Source: Prevotella sp. (GTDB lineage: Bacteria; Bacteroidota; Bacteroidia; Bacteroidales; Bacteroidaceae). Taken from it: a stretch of DNA of 34,723 nucleotides. The translations under genes were made by a program, and so were the position numbers. Each line of letters begins with the position of its first letter. The first letter of the stretch is position 1. The notes beneath the pieces are model-generated. The model was not told the DNA's origin. It made no database searches and worked only from the letters and a program-made list of their open reading frames with translations. The stretch is taken from positions 1 through 34,723 of the forward strand of contig JAEEPF010000018.1 of NCBI GenBank assembly GCA_016284635.1, given 5' to 3'. This document shows, piece after piece, positions 1-8,836 of the stretch.

Positions 1-585
1 CCACCCTATCGCTGGCCGACACCCAAGGCCATCTGGCGTCACACATGGGAGAAAGGAAAGGAATACCTGAAGAAGATGGGAGGCATCATCCTCGTCGCCT
101 CTATCATCGTCTGGGCATTGGGCTACTATCCCCACAACGATGCGCTTGACGTGCCCCAACAGCAGGAGCAGAGCTATATCGGACGCATGGGTAAGACCAT
201 CGAACCCATCTTCGAGCCACAGGGTTTCAACTGGAAACTCGATGTGTCCCTGTTGGCAGGTGTTGGAGCCAAAGAGATCGTAGCCTCCACCATAGGTGTA
301 CTCTACAGCGGTGATGACTCCTTTGGCGATGACGACACATTCAGCGACGATAATGAGAAATATACCCGACTGCGCCAGATGATGCTACAAGAAGGCATCA
401 CACCGCTGGCAGCCTACGCGTACCTTATATTTATATTGCTCTACTTCCCCTGTATCGCCACCATTGCCGCCATCAAGAACGAGACAGGCTCCTGGCGCTG
501 GGCCATCTTCGCCGCCGTCTATACCACTGCCGTCGCCTGGATCGCCTCAGCACTCGTTTTCCAGATTGGGAGATTATTCGTCTAA
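1..585 (+). CDS. feoB: Ferrous iron transporter B, C-terminal part (5' truncated)
   Basis: The reading frame is open from base 1 and ends in TAA, so this is the last 194 residues of a gene that begins outside the window. FeoB is an inner-membrane Fe(II) transporter with an N-terminal GTPase domain (not in view) and a C-terminal membrane domain. What is seen fits the membrane domain: an entry segment [12 protein letters not shown], a hydrophobic helix [18 protein letters not shown], the conserved [15 protein letters not shown] stretch near the membrane gate, and two more hydrophobic helices ([18 protein letters not shown] and the C-terminal one). The acidic insert [13 protein letters not shown] lies between them. 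The family match is strong from these motifs. No terminator hairpin is evident before ruvC. Confidence 0.92.
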   Translation, partial: PPYRWPTPKAIWRHTWEKGKEYLKKMGGIILVASIIVWALGYYPHNDALDVPQQQEQSYIGRMGKTIEPIFEPQGFNWKLDVSLLAGVGAKEIVASTIGVLYSGDDSFGDDDTFSDDNEKYTRLRQMMLQEGITPLAAYAYLIFILLYFPCIATIAAIKNETGSWRWAIFAAVYTTAVAWIASALVFQIGRLFV

Positions 586-625
586 AAAAGTTCCCATTTA
601 CGTTCCTTTTACGGAATAAAATGTG

Positions 626-633
626 TACCTTTG
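626..633 (+). promoter_or_regulatory. -7 promoter box of ruvC
   Basis: TACCTTTG fits the Bacteroidetes -7 consensus TAnnTTTG. It lies only 8 nt before the ATG at 642, so the transcript probably starts at or within a few bases of the start codon. It also shows that the upstream in-frame ATG at 621 cannot be the working start. Confidence 0.6.
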
Positions 634-641
634 TAACCGAT

Positions 642-1196
642 ATGGAGAAAATCATATTAGGTATTGACCCGGGAACGAACCTGATGGGCTACGGGCTGCT
701 GAAGGTGGTGGATGGAAAGGCGCAGATGATCACGATGGGTGTGATCGACCTGCGTAAGTTTCCTGATGCCTATATGAAACTAGGCCATATCTTTGAACGC
801 GTGACTGGGATCATTGATGGTTATCTGCCTGACGAGATGGCTATCGAAGCACCTTTCTTCGGTAAGAACGTGCAGTCGATGTTGAAGTTAGGTCGGGCTC
901 AGGGTACTGCCATTGCTGCAGCGATCCATCACGGTGTACCCATCCATGAGTATGCACCGATGAAAATCAAGATGGCATTGACGGGCACTGGTTCTGCTTC
1001 AAAGGAACAGGTGGCTGGTATGCTGCAACGGCTGTTGAAGATTCCCAATGAGGAGATGGGAAAATTTATGGATGCAACGGATGCACTGGCAGCAGCCTAT
1101 TGTCACTACCTGCAGATGGGACGACCTGAGAGTGAGGTAAAGTATCGTGGTTGGAAGGACTTCGTCAGCAAGAATCCAGGAAAAGTGAAAAAATAA
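642..1196 (+). CDS. ruvC: Crossover junction endodeoxyribonuclease RuvC
   Basis: RuvC resolves Holliday junctions as a Mg-dependent dimer working with RuvAB. The 184-residue product has the RNase H-like fold signature: IILGIDPGT with Asp9, [11 protein letters not shown] with Glu69, and the C-terminal DATDALA motif with Asp144 and Asp147, which match the four catalytic acids of the family. Length is normal. I chose the ATG at 642 over the in-frame ATG at 621, because the extra seven residues are not RuvC-like and the promoter box overlaps that stretch. The start is therefore nearly leaderless. The next gene begins 37 nt downstream on the same strand and is probably co-transcribed. Confidence 0.95.
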   Translation: MEKIILGIDPGTNLMGYGLLKVVDGKAQMITMGVIDLRKFPDAYMKLGHIFERVTGIIDGYLPDEMAIEAPFFGKNVQSMLKLGRAQGTAIAAAIHHGVPIHEYAPMKIKMALTGTGSASKEQVAGMLQRLLKIPNEEMGKFMDATDALAAAYCHYLQMGRPESEVKYRGWKDFVSKNPGKVKK

Positions 1197-1201
1197 TTTT
1201 A

Positions 1202-1229
1202 GCAACGGACTTAAGGACTTAAGGACTTT
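1202..1229 (+). repeat. Period-8 intergenic repeat (GGACTTAA type)
   Basis: The spacer between ruvC and the ABC ATPase gene starts with GCAACGGACTTAAGGACTTA and repeats GGACTTAA about three times, ending five bases before the ATG. The same GCAACGGACT lead-in forms both arms of the inverted repeat after thrC, so this is a dispersed repeat family. Confidence 0.7.
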
Positions 1230-1233
1230 AAGA

Positions 1234-2673
1234 ATGAAGACAATTGAGATAAGAAACGCGCGCGCGAGGAAACCTGAGTGGAGTATGGCAGAGCCTGTGA
1301 ACTTCACTTTAGAGGAAGGTGAGCATATCGCCATCATAGGCCGTAACGGTTCAGGCAAATCGATGTTTGTGGATATCCTGACAGGTCGCCACCCTGCCTT
1401 TCCTGATATGGTAAAGTATGGTTTCAACGAGCCATATAACAACCTGAAACACATTACCTTCCGAGACACCTACGGAGGGGATAATGATAAGACATACTTC
1501 CTGCAGCAGCGCTGGAACCAGATGGAGATCGACGAGGAGACACCCACCGTTGGCAGCAAACTCGAGGAGGCTTACAAACTGGCTGGCGAGGACACACCAG
1601 AGCGTCGCGCCCTGCAACAGCATATCTATGAACTGTTCCATCTGGAACCCTTGCTTGATAAGTATATCATCCTCTTGTCGAGTGGTGAGCTGAGGAAATA
1701 CAAGTTGGCCTCATCGCTCTTCACCAATCCGAAGGTGCTGATCATGGAGAATCCCTTTATCGGACTCGATGCAGATACCAGGGATCAGTTGAAGGCACTG
1801 ATGACGATGTTAGCCAAGGAACAGGGACTGCAGATTATCCTCGTGCTGGCAAAGACTGACGAAATTCCTGACTTCATTACGCATATCGTGGAGGTGAAGG
1901 AGATGAAAGTCTTGCCGAAGGTGGAGAACAAGCCCCCTAAGTTAGGGGGCGACAGGGGGCTGAACAATAGAATATTTGACTCTTCAGACCCCCAACCCCC
2001 TAAGTTAGGGGGCTCAATCATCCGATTCAACAAGGTGAGTATCCGATATGGTGAGCGGACGATCCTAAAGGATTTGGACTGGACGGTACATCAGGGTGAG
2101 CACTGGTCGCTGTCAGGACAGAACGGTTCTGGTAAATCTACCCTACTCTCGTTGGTCTGTGCCGATAATCCCCAAAGTTATGCCTGTGATATCTCACTCT
2201 TCGGACATAAGCGCGGTTCTGGTGAGAGCATCTGGGATATCAAGCGACATATCGGCTATGTGTCGCCAGAGATGCATCGCAGTTACAAACAGAATATCCC
2301 AGCCCTTCAGATTGTTGCCAGCGGACTGAAAGACTCTGTGGGTCTCTATGTACGTCCTACTGAAGCCGAGAAGGAACAATGCCGTAAGTGGCTGACCACC
2401 TTTGGCGTTGGTGATCTTGCTGACAGGAAATTCATGGAGATGTCGAGTGGCGAACAGCGACTCGTCTTATTGGCAAGGGCATTCGTCAAAGAACCTGATC
2501 TGTTGATTCTCGACGAGCCCTTGCATGGTCTGGATGATCTGAATAGGAAAATGGTAAAAGACCTGGTGGATGAATACTGCAAGAATCCAGCCGTGACGCT
2601 GATCTACGTGACTCACTACCAGGAGGAATTGCCTCATTGCATTGATCACGCCCTGTTTCTGGAGCGTCACTAA
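1234..2673 (+). CDS. Two-domain ABC ATPase (ModF-like), linker carries a palindromic insertion
   Basis: This 479-residue protein has two ABC nucleotide-binding domains and no membrane segment. Domain 1 has Walker A GRNGSGKS (36-43) and signature LSSGE, but its Walker B reads LIMENP, with Glu172 and Asn173 where LILDEP is usual, so it probably binds ATP without efficient hydrolysis. Domain 2 is canonical: Walker A GQNGSGKST (295-303), signature MSSGEQR, and Walker B LLILDEP with Asp427 and Glu428. The layout resembles ModF/PhrA-type proteins; the substrate, or whether it serves transport at all, cannot be told. Residues 233-260, between the domains, come from a palindromic repeat that encodes PPKLGG twice. 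The stop codon overlaps that of the convergent regulator gene. Confidence 0.88.
   Translation: MKTIEIRNARARKPEWSMAEPVNFTLEEGEHIAIIGRNGSGKSMFVDILTGRHPAFPDMVKYGFNEPYNNLKHITFRDTYGGDNDKTYFLQQRWNQMEIDEETPTVGSKLEEAYKLAGEDTPERRALQQHIYELFHLEPLLDKYIILLSSGELRKYKLASSLFTNPKVLIMENPFIGLDADTRDQLKALMTMLAKEQGLQIILVLAKTDEIPDFITHIVEVKEMKVLPKVENKPPKLGGDRGLNNRIFDSSDPQPPKLGGSIIRFNKVSIRYGERTILKDLDWTVHQGEHWSLSGQNGSGKSTLLSLVCADNPQSYACDISLFGHKRGSGESIWDIKRHIGYVSPEMHRSYKQNIPALQIVASGLKDSVGLYVRPTEAEKEQCRKWLTTFGVGDLADRKFMEMSSGEQRLVLLARAFVKEPDLLILDEPLHGLDDLNRKMVKDLVDEYCKNPAVTLIYVTHYQEELPHCIDHALFLERH
1932..2013. repeat. Palindromic repeat pair inserted in the ABC linker
   Basis: There are two copies of CCCCCTAA-G-TTAGGGGG (1933-1949 and 1996-2012), each a perfect 8-bp inverted repeat around one G. 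The segment between them begins with AGGGGGCTGAA and ends with TTCAGACCCCC, so the whole element is roughly symmetrical. It stays open in frame and encodes PPKLGG twice in the interdomain linker. Confidence 0.75.
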
Positions 2674-3269
2674 CCTTCCAACAGCGTAGCGGTGCGGACA
2701 CGAGAAAGCGTCTCTGGTGTCATCTGCAGATAACTGGCGATATACACCAACGGCGCACGAAGCACCAACTGAGGCTGATTCTTCACAAGTTTCTGATAAC
2801 GATCCTGGGCACTCTCAAAGCGAAGCATATCGGCATGATGCTGACTCAGGATCAGCGACTCCTCAAGGATCTTACGATAGAGGATCTGGATGTTCACACT
2901 CTTCATGGCCACAGCCTCAAGTTCAGCCTTTGGCAAGGCAATGAGAATGGTGGGCTCTAAAGCCTTGATCTGCAATTTCGTGGGCTGCTCACGGAAGAGG
3001 CTCTCAATACACATCACAATACTGTTCTCGGTAGCCATATACTCCGTCAGTTCCTTGTCATTCTTAAAATAGAACTGACGCACCAGACCTTTTACGATCC
3101 AGTAAATATTGGTACAGATCTCACCTTCACGAAGAATAAACTCATTCTTCGCAAACTTCATGGGCACCAGGATGCTCTCAAGCATATCGAGCTCCTCGTG
3201 TGTCATTGTGCTGTAACGCCGGGCTAATTCACGTGCCACGTCTCTAGTAGTAATGCTAATGTTCGGCAT
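2670..3269 (-). CDS. Crp/Fnr-family transcriptional regulator
   Basis: The 199-residue protein has a cyclic-nucleotide-binding-type beta barrel (about residues 35-125, including FILREGEICTNIYWIVKGLVRQF) and a short C-terminal winged helix with VYIASYLQMTPETLSRVR. This is the common Bacteroidetes Crp/Fnr subtype. No Fnr-type cysteine cluster is seen, so an oxygen-sensing iron-sulfur cluster is unlikely; the ligand is unknown. The gene follows lepA with a 46-nt spacer in which I find no TAnnTTTG box, so it may be read from the lepA promoter. The spacer contains CCAAATTTGG (3274-3283), a perfect 10-bp palindrome just before the start, which could be an autoregulatory site. Its TAG stop overlaps the TAA stop of the opposing ABC gene. 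Confidence 0.88.
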   Translation of the reverse strand: MPNISITTRDVARELARRYSTMTHEELDMLESILVPMKFAKNEFILREGEICTNIYWIVKGLVRQFYFKNDKELTEYMATENSIVMCIESLFREQPTKLQIKALEPTILIALPKAELEAVAMKSVNIQILYRKILEESLILSQHHADMLRFESAQDRYQKLVKNQPQLVLRAPLVYIASYLQMTPETLSRVRTATLLEG

Positions 3270-3315
3270 AATTCCAAATTTGGGACCTTTAGTTTTTTAA
3301 TATGTTATTGATTTC

Positions 3316-5097
3316 TTAATCAAGTTTCAACACAGCAAGGAAAGCTTTCTGAGGCACTTCCACATTGCCGATCTGCTTCATACGTTTCTTTCCGCGCTTC
3401 TGTTTCTCAAGCAACTTACGCTTACGACTCACATCACCGCCATAACACTTGGCAGTCACATCCTTACGTACCTGTTTCACCGTCTCACGGGCGATAATCT
3501 TGGCACCGATAGCTGCCTGAATGGCGATATCGAACTGCTGACGGGGGATCAGCTCTTTCAGCTTCTCACACATCCGTCGGCCAAAAGTAACGGCATTGTC
3601 CTGATGGGTCAGTGTAGAAAGGGCATCCACAGGCTCACCGTTCAACAGGATATCCAACTTCGCCAGTTTTGAGGGTCGGAAACCATCGATATGGTAATCG
3701 AACGAGGCATAACCCTTTGAGATGGACTTCAGTTTGTCGTAGAAGTCGATCACGATCTCACCCAATGGCAGATGGAAATGGAGTTCTACTCGATTACCTG
3801 ACACATACTGCTGATCAATCAGTTCACCACGCTTATCGAGACATAGCGTCATAATAGGACCGATATAGTCGGCTGCCGTAATGATAGACGCACGGATATA
3901 AGGTTCCTCAATATGTTCAATCATCGTCAGATCAGGCAGTCCAGATGGATTATGCACCTCCTTCACCTCACCCTGTTTGGTGTAGCACATATAGGACACG
4001 TTAGGCACTGTAGTGATGACATCCATATCAAACTCACGATCGAGACGTTCCTGCACAATCTCCATGTGAAGCAGGCCGAGGAATCCACAGCGGAAGCCGA
4101 AGCCCAAAGCCACAGAGCTCTCTGGTGTGAATGTCAGCGAGGCATCATTCAACTGCAACTTCTCCAAAGAGGCACGCAGATTCTCGTAATCCGTAGGATC
4201 GATGGGATAGACACCAGCAAACACCATCGGTTTCACTTCCTGGAAACCCTCAATGGCTGAACTACAAGGATTGGCGACCTGAGTGATGGTATCACCCACC
4301 TTCACTTCCTTGGAGTTCTTGATACCACTGATGATATAGCCCACATCGCCAGTGCGCAGTTCCTTGCGTGGAATCATATCCATCTTCAGCACACCAATCT
4401 CATCGGCATCATATTCCATCCCCGTATTGAAGAACTTCACGTGATCGCCTGCATGAATGGTACCATTCACTATCTTAAAGTAAGCGATGATACCACGGAA
4501 GGAATTAAAGACAGAATCGAAGATCAAAGCCTGTAATGGTGCTTTCTCGTCACCCTCCGGATGAGGAATACGCTCCACAACGGCATTCAGAATATCCTCA
4601 ACACCTTCGCCCGTCTTTCCTGACGCACGGATGATGTCAGAACGATCACAACCAATCAGGTCGATAATCTCATCTTCCACCTCATCAGGCATAGCAGAAG
4701 GCATATCTATCTTATTGATGACAGGAATAATCTCCAGATCATGATCGATAGCCATATACAGATTGGAGATGGTCTGAGCCTGAACACCCTGTGTGGCATC
4801 CACTACCAACAATGCACCCTCACAGGCAGCAATAGAACGGGACACCTCATAAGAGAAATCCACATGTCCTGGTGTATCAATCAGGTTCAGGATATACTTT
4901 TCGTCTTGATACGTATATTCCATCTGGATCGCATGACTCTTAATGGTAATACCACGTTCACGCTCTAACTCCATATCATCCAGCATCTGACCTTCGGTCA
5001 CTTGAATGGTTTTAGTGAATTCCAATAAACGATCTGCCAAGGTTGACTTACCATGGTCTATATGTGCGATGATACAGAAGTTTCTTATATGGTCCAT
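3316..5097 (-). CDS. lepA: Elongation factor 4 (LepA), ribosome-associated GTPase
   Basis: LepA is a translational GTPase that acts on the ribosome during initiation and under stress. The product is 593 residues, the usual family length. GTPase motifs are clear: AHIDHGKST (P-loop), the region with RERGITIKS (switch I), DTPGHVDF and NKIDMP. The C-terminal LepA-specific domain ends in the basic [21 protein letters not shown] segment. I start it at the ATG at 5097 ([12 protein letters not shown]), which matches the usual N-terminus; a longer reading would begin with TTG at 5109. The promoter box at 5124-5131 leaves a leader of roughly 20 nt. It is divergent from the small lipoprotein gene. Confidence 0.96.
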   Translation of the reverse strand: MDHIRNFCIIAHIDHGKSTLADRLLEFTKTIQVTEGQMLDDMELERERGITIKSHAIQMEYTYQDEKYILNLIDTPGHVDFSYEVSRSIAACEGALLVVDATQGVQAQTISNLYMAIDHDLEIIPVINKIDMPSAMPDEVEDEIIDLIGCDRSDIIRASGKTGEGVEDILNAVVERIPHPEGDEKAPLQALIFDSVFNSFRGIIAYFKIVNGTIHAGDHVKFFNTGMEYDADEIGVLKMDMIPRKELRTGDVGYIISGIKNSKEVKVGDTITQVANPCSSAIEGFQEVKPMVFAGVYPIDPTDYENLRASLEKLQLNDASLTFTPESSVALGFGFRCGFLGLLHMEIVQERLDREFDMDVITTVPNVSYMCYTKQGEVKEVHNPSGLPDLTMIEHIEEPYIRASIITAADYIGPIMTLCLDKRGELIDQQYVSGNRVELHFHLPLGEIVIDFYDKLKSISKGYASFDYHIDGFRPSKLAKLDILLNGEPVDALSTLTHQDNAVTFGRRMCEKLKELIPRQQFDIAIQAAIGAKIIARETVKQVRKDVTAKCYGGDVSRKRKLLEKQKRGKKRMKQIGNVEVPQKAFLAVLKLD

Positions 5098-5123
5098 CAG
5101 TTTATACAAGTACTTTTAAGTTG

Positions 5124-5131
5124 CAAAGATA
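5124..5131 (-). promoter_or_regulatory. -7 promoter box of lepA
   Basis: The minus strand reads TATCTTTG, a perfect TAnnTTTG match, about 27 nt before the lepA ATG. No clear TTTG -33 box is seen. It is back to back with the divergent promoter at 5173. Confidence 0.65.
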
Positions 5132-5172
5132 CAATTTTTTTATCGGAAAAGAGATATTTTTGCTTTTTTTTG

Positions 5173-5180
5173 TATCTTTG
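5173..5180 (+). promoter_or_regulatory. -7 promoter box of the small lipoprotein gene
   Basis: TATCTTTG lies 21 nt before the ATG at 5202. Only 41 bp separate this box from the divergent lepA box, so the two promoters must share upstream DNA. Confidence 0.65.
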
Positions 5181-5201
5181 CACCCAAAAATAGCATTCAT
5201 T

Positions 5202-5588
5202 ATGAAAAAGTTTTGGATATTAGCTGCAATTTGCACCCTTTTGGTGGGATGTCGAGAGTCTTTGGAAGACCGCTGTGCCCGCGAGGCAAAAGAATACACC
5301 GAGAAAAACTGTCCCATGAGAATGGACAAGAACATCATTCTTGACAGTATGGCCTTCGAGCGCGATACGCACACCTTACATTATTATTACACACTGACAG
5401 ACTTTGCTGATCAGGACGGTATCATGGAAAAGGTAGATGCCAGAGGCGCTCTGAAAGAAGAGCTGAAGAACTCCACCAACCTGCGTGTCTATAAAGAGAA
5501 CAAGTTTCGTTTTGCCTATACCTATCGTTCGGAAAAGGATCCGAAGAAGATCAGGCTTGAAGTGATTTTCACTGATAAAGACTATTAA
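5202..5588 (+). CDS. Small lipoprotein of unknown function
   Basis: The 128-residue product starts MKKFWILAAICTLLVGC, a lipoprotein signal peptide with lipobox LVGC and the acylated Cys at position 17. The mature part is charged, with a conserved-looking body (about residues 45-128) rich in strands and ending near FRFAYTYRSEKDPKKIRLEVIF; I do not recognise the family. It is probably a membrane-anchored periplasmic protein. The ATG at 5202 is chosen because the promoter box at 5173-5180 lies inside any longer reading and because it gives the proper signal peptide. The gene is monocistronic: it ends in a strong hairpin shared with the convergent yebC. Confidence 0.8.
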   Translation: MKKFWILAAICTLLVGCRESLEDRCAREAKEYTEKNCPMRMDKNIILDSMAFERDTHTLHYYYTLTDFADQDGIMEKVDARGALKEELKNSTNLRVYKENKFRFAYTYRSEKDPKKIRLEVIFTDKDY

Positions 5589-5612
5589 TCCCCGCCGGAT
5601 GGCGGGGATTAA
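5585..5612. terminator. Bidirectional terminator hairpin between lipoprotein gene and yebC
   Basis: A perfect 12-bp stem, TTAATCCCCGCC with loop GGAT, includes the lipoprotein stop codon. It lies just before the yebC stop, so it can end both convergent transcripts. A near-identical hairpin core (ATCCCGCC) occurs at 23814-23841. Confidence 0.8.
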
Positions 5613-5617
5613 GCTCT

Positions 5618-6343
5618 TTACTCAGGTTTCATGTTTGTATAAACCGTCTGAACGTCGTCGAAGTCTTCCAACTTTTCAACCATCTTATCGATAGACTCAC
5701 GCTGCTCTGGCGTAACATCTTTCAGGTCGTTGGGGATACGAGTAAACTCAGCACCCGTCACCTCGAAACCGTTCTCTTCAAGATGCTTCTGGATAGCGCC
5801 AAAGCTTGTAGGATCGGCATAGATGGTGATGCTGTTCTCTTCCTCATCCTCATCATACTCATCCTCCACTCCATAGTCAATAAGATCGAGAATCATCTCG
5901 TCCATATCCAGACCATCCTTCTTCTTGAATGTGAATACAGCCTTGTGGTCGAACAGGAACGAAAGTGAACCCTGTGTACCCAGGTTACCATTGAACTTGT
6001 TGAATACTGAACGGACGTCACCTACCGTACGGGTGGTGTTGTCAGTCAGTGTCTCCACGAAGATGGCAATTCCGTGAGGGCCATATCCCTCATAAGTTAC
6101 CTCTTTGTAGTCACTCTGGTCCTTACCCATTGCATTCTTAATGGCACGCTCGATGTTATCCTTCGGCATGTTCTCACGCTTAGCGTTGGCAATGATAGCA
6201 CGCAGTGCAGGGTTGTTCTCCGGCTCTGGACCGCCAGCCTTTACAGCAATAGCGATCTGCTTACCAATCTTTGTAAATGTCTTGGCCATGTGGCCCCATC
6301 GCTTCAGCTTCGTAGCTTTACGATATTCAAATGCTCTTCCCAT
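5618..6343 (-). CDS. yebC: YebC/PmpR-family protein
   Basis: The 241-residue product begins MGRAFEYRKATKLKRWGHMAKTF, a variant of the family N-terminus, followed by the hallmark segments NPALRAIIANAKRENMPKDNIERAI and YEGYGPHGIAIFVE. Family members were described as DNA-binding regulators; more recent work links some of them to translation of polyproline stretches, so the exact role here is open. An acidic run DEYDEDEEEN lies near residue 160. It follows pheT with 42 nt between, filled by a period-8 A-rich repeat, and is probably co-transcribed with pheT. It ends at the bidirectional hairpin shared with the lipoprotein gene. Confidence 0.92.
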   Translation of the reverse strand: MGRAFEYRKATKLKRWGHMAKTFTKIGKQIAIAVKAGGPEPENNPALRAIIANAKRENMPKDNIERAIKNAMGKDQSDYKEVTYEGYGPHGIAIFVETLTDNTTRTVGDVRSVFNKFNGNLGTQGSLSFLFDHKAVFTFKKKDGLDMDEMILDLIDYGVEDEYDEDEEENSITIYADPTSFGAIQKHLEENGFEVTGAEFTRIPNDLKDVTPEQRESIDKMVEKLEDFDDVQTVYTNMKPE

Positions 6344-6349
6344 TGGATT

Positions 6350-6383
6350 TCTTTTTTATTGTTTTACCTTTTTACTTTTTTAC
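6350..6383 (-). repeat. Period-8 A-rich repeat before yebC
   Basis: On the minus strand the pheT-yebC spacer reads GGTAAAAA, AGTAAAAA, GGTAAAAC, AATAAAAA in succession: four 8-nt units. It fills almost the whole spacer and ends a few bases before the yebC start, providing an A-rich leader where a Shine-Dalgarno sequence would lie in other bacteria. Confidence 0.65.
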
Positions 6384-6385
6384 CT

Positions 6386-8836
6386 TTAGCGCAGTTCTGC
6401 ATTCAGCTGCTTCTTGATGTTGGTGATGAGTTTCTGCATGATGGCATCGATCTGCTTGTCACCCATCGTCTTCTCCTCATCCTGAAGGATGAAGTTCACA
6501 GCGTACGACTTCTTACCAGCAGGAAGCTTGTCACCCTCATAGACATCAAATAGCTCAACCTTCTTCAGGAACTTCTTCTCGGTCTGACGGGCAATCTGCT
6601 CAATCTGTGCAAACTCCACACTATTGTCAACCAGCAGTGCCAAGTCACGACTCACAGCAGGGAACTTAGAGATCTCTGTATAAAGTACCTCATTCTTTTT
6701 GATCACCTTCATCAGCGCCGTCCAGTTCATCTCAGCATAATACACAGGATTGTCAAGACCGAACTGCTTCTGCAACTTCTTCGTGATGATACCCATCTCC
6801 ACGAGTTTCTTACCACCACGGTTCTCGATGGTAAGGCCACTGGAGAAGATATCGTTCTCTGACTTTTTGCGAACAATCATACCAGGTTTCACACCGATAC
6901 GACGGAGGATATTCTCCACATAGGCACTCAGCTCATAGAAGGTGGAATCTTCATTCTTGTGAGCCCAAGAGCCTTCCACACGTTTACCTGTCACCCAGAG
7001 TGCGGCATGATTCTGTTCCTTATAAGCCTGCATCGGATCGTCATCATTCTTCTTCTCCGGATCGAAAGTATAGACATTTCCGAACTCGAAGAAACGCAGG
7101 TTCTGGCGCTTGCGGTTCACATTGTGCTGAATACTTTCAAGACCACCAAACAGCAAGGTCTGACGCATCACGTTCAGATCGCTGGAGAGTGGATTCATAA
7201 TATGTACCAGCGTATCCTGCTTGTCACCGTAGTACGACGACTTTGTCAAAGAGTTATTCAATATCTCATTGAAGCCCTCACCTACCAACTGCTCACTTAC
7301 CAGATTAGCCAGTTTGTGTTTTCGATCTTCATCGCCCTTGATCACAAGTGAACTCTTCAGCTGCGTAGGAATCTCCACATTATTATATCCGTAGATACGC
7401 AGGATATCCTCTACCACATCGCAAGGACGAGTCACATCTACACGATAAGCAGGAATCTCAAGAGTAAGACCCTGTACATTCTCGAACTTGACTTCCATGT
7501 CGAGCGCACGACAAAGATACTTGATGACACCAGGAGAGAGGAACTTGCCAACCAGATTGTTCACATACTCAAAACTGAGTTCAACAACTGCGTTCTTAAT
7601 AGGTTCAGGATAGACATCGACGATATCCATCGACACCTTACCACCAGCCAGTTCCTGACAGAGAATAGCTGCCTGCTGAAGTGCGTAGATTGTACCATTG
7701 GGATCAATACCACGCTCAAAACGGAAGCTGGCATCTGTGCTCAGACCATGACGGCGGGCACTCTTACGAATCCATGTAGGATGGAAGTAGGCACTCTCAA
7801 GCACCACATTCTTCGTGGTCTCGTAGGTACCACTACCCTTTCCGCCAAACACGCCGGCAATACACATAGGATCCTCGGCATTGCAGATAGCCAGGTCGCG
7901 ATCAGAGAGTTTATGCTCCACACCATCGAGTGTCTGGAAAGGTGTGCCATCAGGCATCGTCTTCACCACAATTTTATGACCCTTCACCATGTCTGCATCG
8001 AAGCAATGCAGAGGCTGACCATAGGCCATCATGATATAATTGGTGATATCCACGATATTGTTGATCGGACGCAGACCGATTGTTGTCAGCTTATTCTTCA
8101 ACCAGTCAGGTGACTCCTTCACTTCACAATCTGTGATGCTGACACAGGCATAGCGTTTGCAGGCCTCCTGGTTCTCAATCACCACCTCAACGGGCAGGTT
8201 GTGATTATCAACCTTAAACTTCGAGCAGTCAGGACGATGCATCTTTGTCTCATGGCCGTTGCTCAACAGCCAGGCATACAGATCACGTGCTACGCCCCAG
8301 TGACTCAGACCATCAGCACGATTTGCCGTGATGTCAACCTCGATGAGCCAATCACTCTCCAGATGATAATACTCTGCAGCGGGTGTACCAACCACTGCAT
8401 CCTCAGGCAGTACGATAATACCAGAATGGTCATTGCCAACGCCGATCTCATCCTCTGCACAGATCATACCGTTCGACTCTACACCACGGAGTTTAGACTT
8501 CTTGATGACAAACTCCTGGTCGCCATCGTAAAGCACGCAACCCAGATCAGCCACAATCACCTTCTGACCTGCAGCTACATTAGGCGCACCACACACAATC
8601 TGTGAAGGTTCGCCCTTGCCTAAGTCAACTGTTGTTACATGCAGGTGATCACTATTGGGATGAGGCTCACAGGTAAGGACTTTACCCACATAGAGTCCTT
8701 TCAGACCACCCTTAATACTTTGTACTTCTTCCAATGCGTCAACCTCCAGACCTGTCGATGTCAGTGCGTCACACACCTGCTGAGCCGTCAGGTCGAAATC
8801 AACGTATTCCTTCAACCATTTGTAGGAAATATTCAT
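6386..8836 (-). CDS. pheT: Phenylalanine-tRNA ligase beta subunit
   Basis: PheT is the beta subunit of the alpha2beta2 enzyme that charges tRNA-Phe; it carries editing and tRNA-binding domains. The 816-residue length is normal. Seen in order: N-terminal MNISYKWLKEYVDF, the tRNA-binding (EMAP-like) domain at about 45-155 with PNSDHLHVTTVDLG, the B3/B4 editing region with RPINNIVDITNYIM, the B5 domain, a catalytic-like core, and the C-terminal anticodon-binding domain starting FPAVSRDLALLVD. The partner pheS is not in this window. The promoter and an 18-bp perfect inverted repeat lie directly upstream, and yebC follows in the same direction. Confidence 0.96.
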   Translation of the reverse strand: MNISYKWLKEYVDFDLTAQQVCDALTSTGLEVDALEEVQSIKGGLKGLYVGKVLTCEPHPNSDHLHVTTVDLGKGEPSQIVCGAPNVAAGQKVIVADLGCVLYDGDQEFVIKKSKLRGVESNGMICAEDEIGVGNDHSGIIVLPEDAVVGTPAAEYYHLESDWLIEVDITANRADGLSHWGVARDLYAWLLSNGHETKMHRPDCSKFKVDNHNLPVEVVIENQEACKRYACVSITDCEVKESPDWLKNKLTTIGLRPINNIVDITNYIMMAYGQPLHCFDADMVKGHKIVVKTMPDGTPFQTLDGVEHKLSDRDLAICNAEDPMCIAGVFGGKGSGTYETTKNVVLESAYFHPTWIRKSARRHGLSTDASFRFERGIDPNGTIYALQQAAILCQELAGGKVSMDIVDVYPEPIKNAVVELSFEYVNNLVGKFLSPGVIKYLCRALDMEVKFENVQGLTLEIPAYRVDVTRPCDVVEDILRIYGYNNVEIPTQLKSSLVIKGDEDRKHKLANLVSEQLVGEGFNEILNNSLTKSSYYGDKQDTLVHIMNPLSSDLNVMRQTLLFGGLESIQHNVNRKRQNLRFFEFGNVYTFDPEKKNDDDPMQAYKEQNHAALWVTGKRVEGSWAHKNEDSTFYELSAYVENILRRIGVKPGMIVRKKSENDIFSSGLTIENRGGKKLVEMGIITKKLQKQFGLDNPVYYAEMNWTALMKVIKKNEVLYTEISKFPAVSRDLALLVDNSVEFAQIEQIARQTEKKFLKKVELFDVYEGDKLPAGKKSYAVNFILQDEEKTMGDKQIDAIMQKLITNIKKQLNAELR

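Noticed and set aside
621..641. ATG at 621 as the ruvC start
   Set aside because: It would place the promoter box inside the coding region and adds seven residues without family support.
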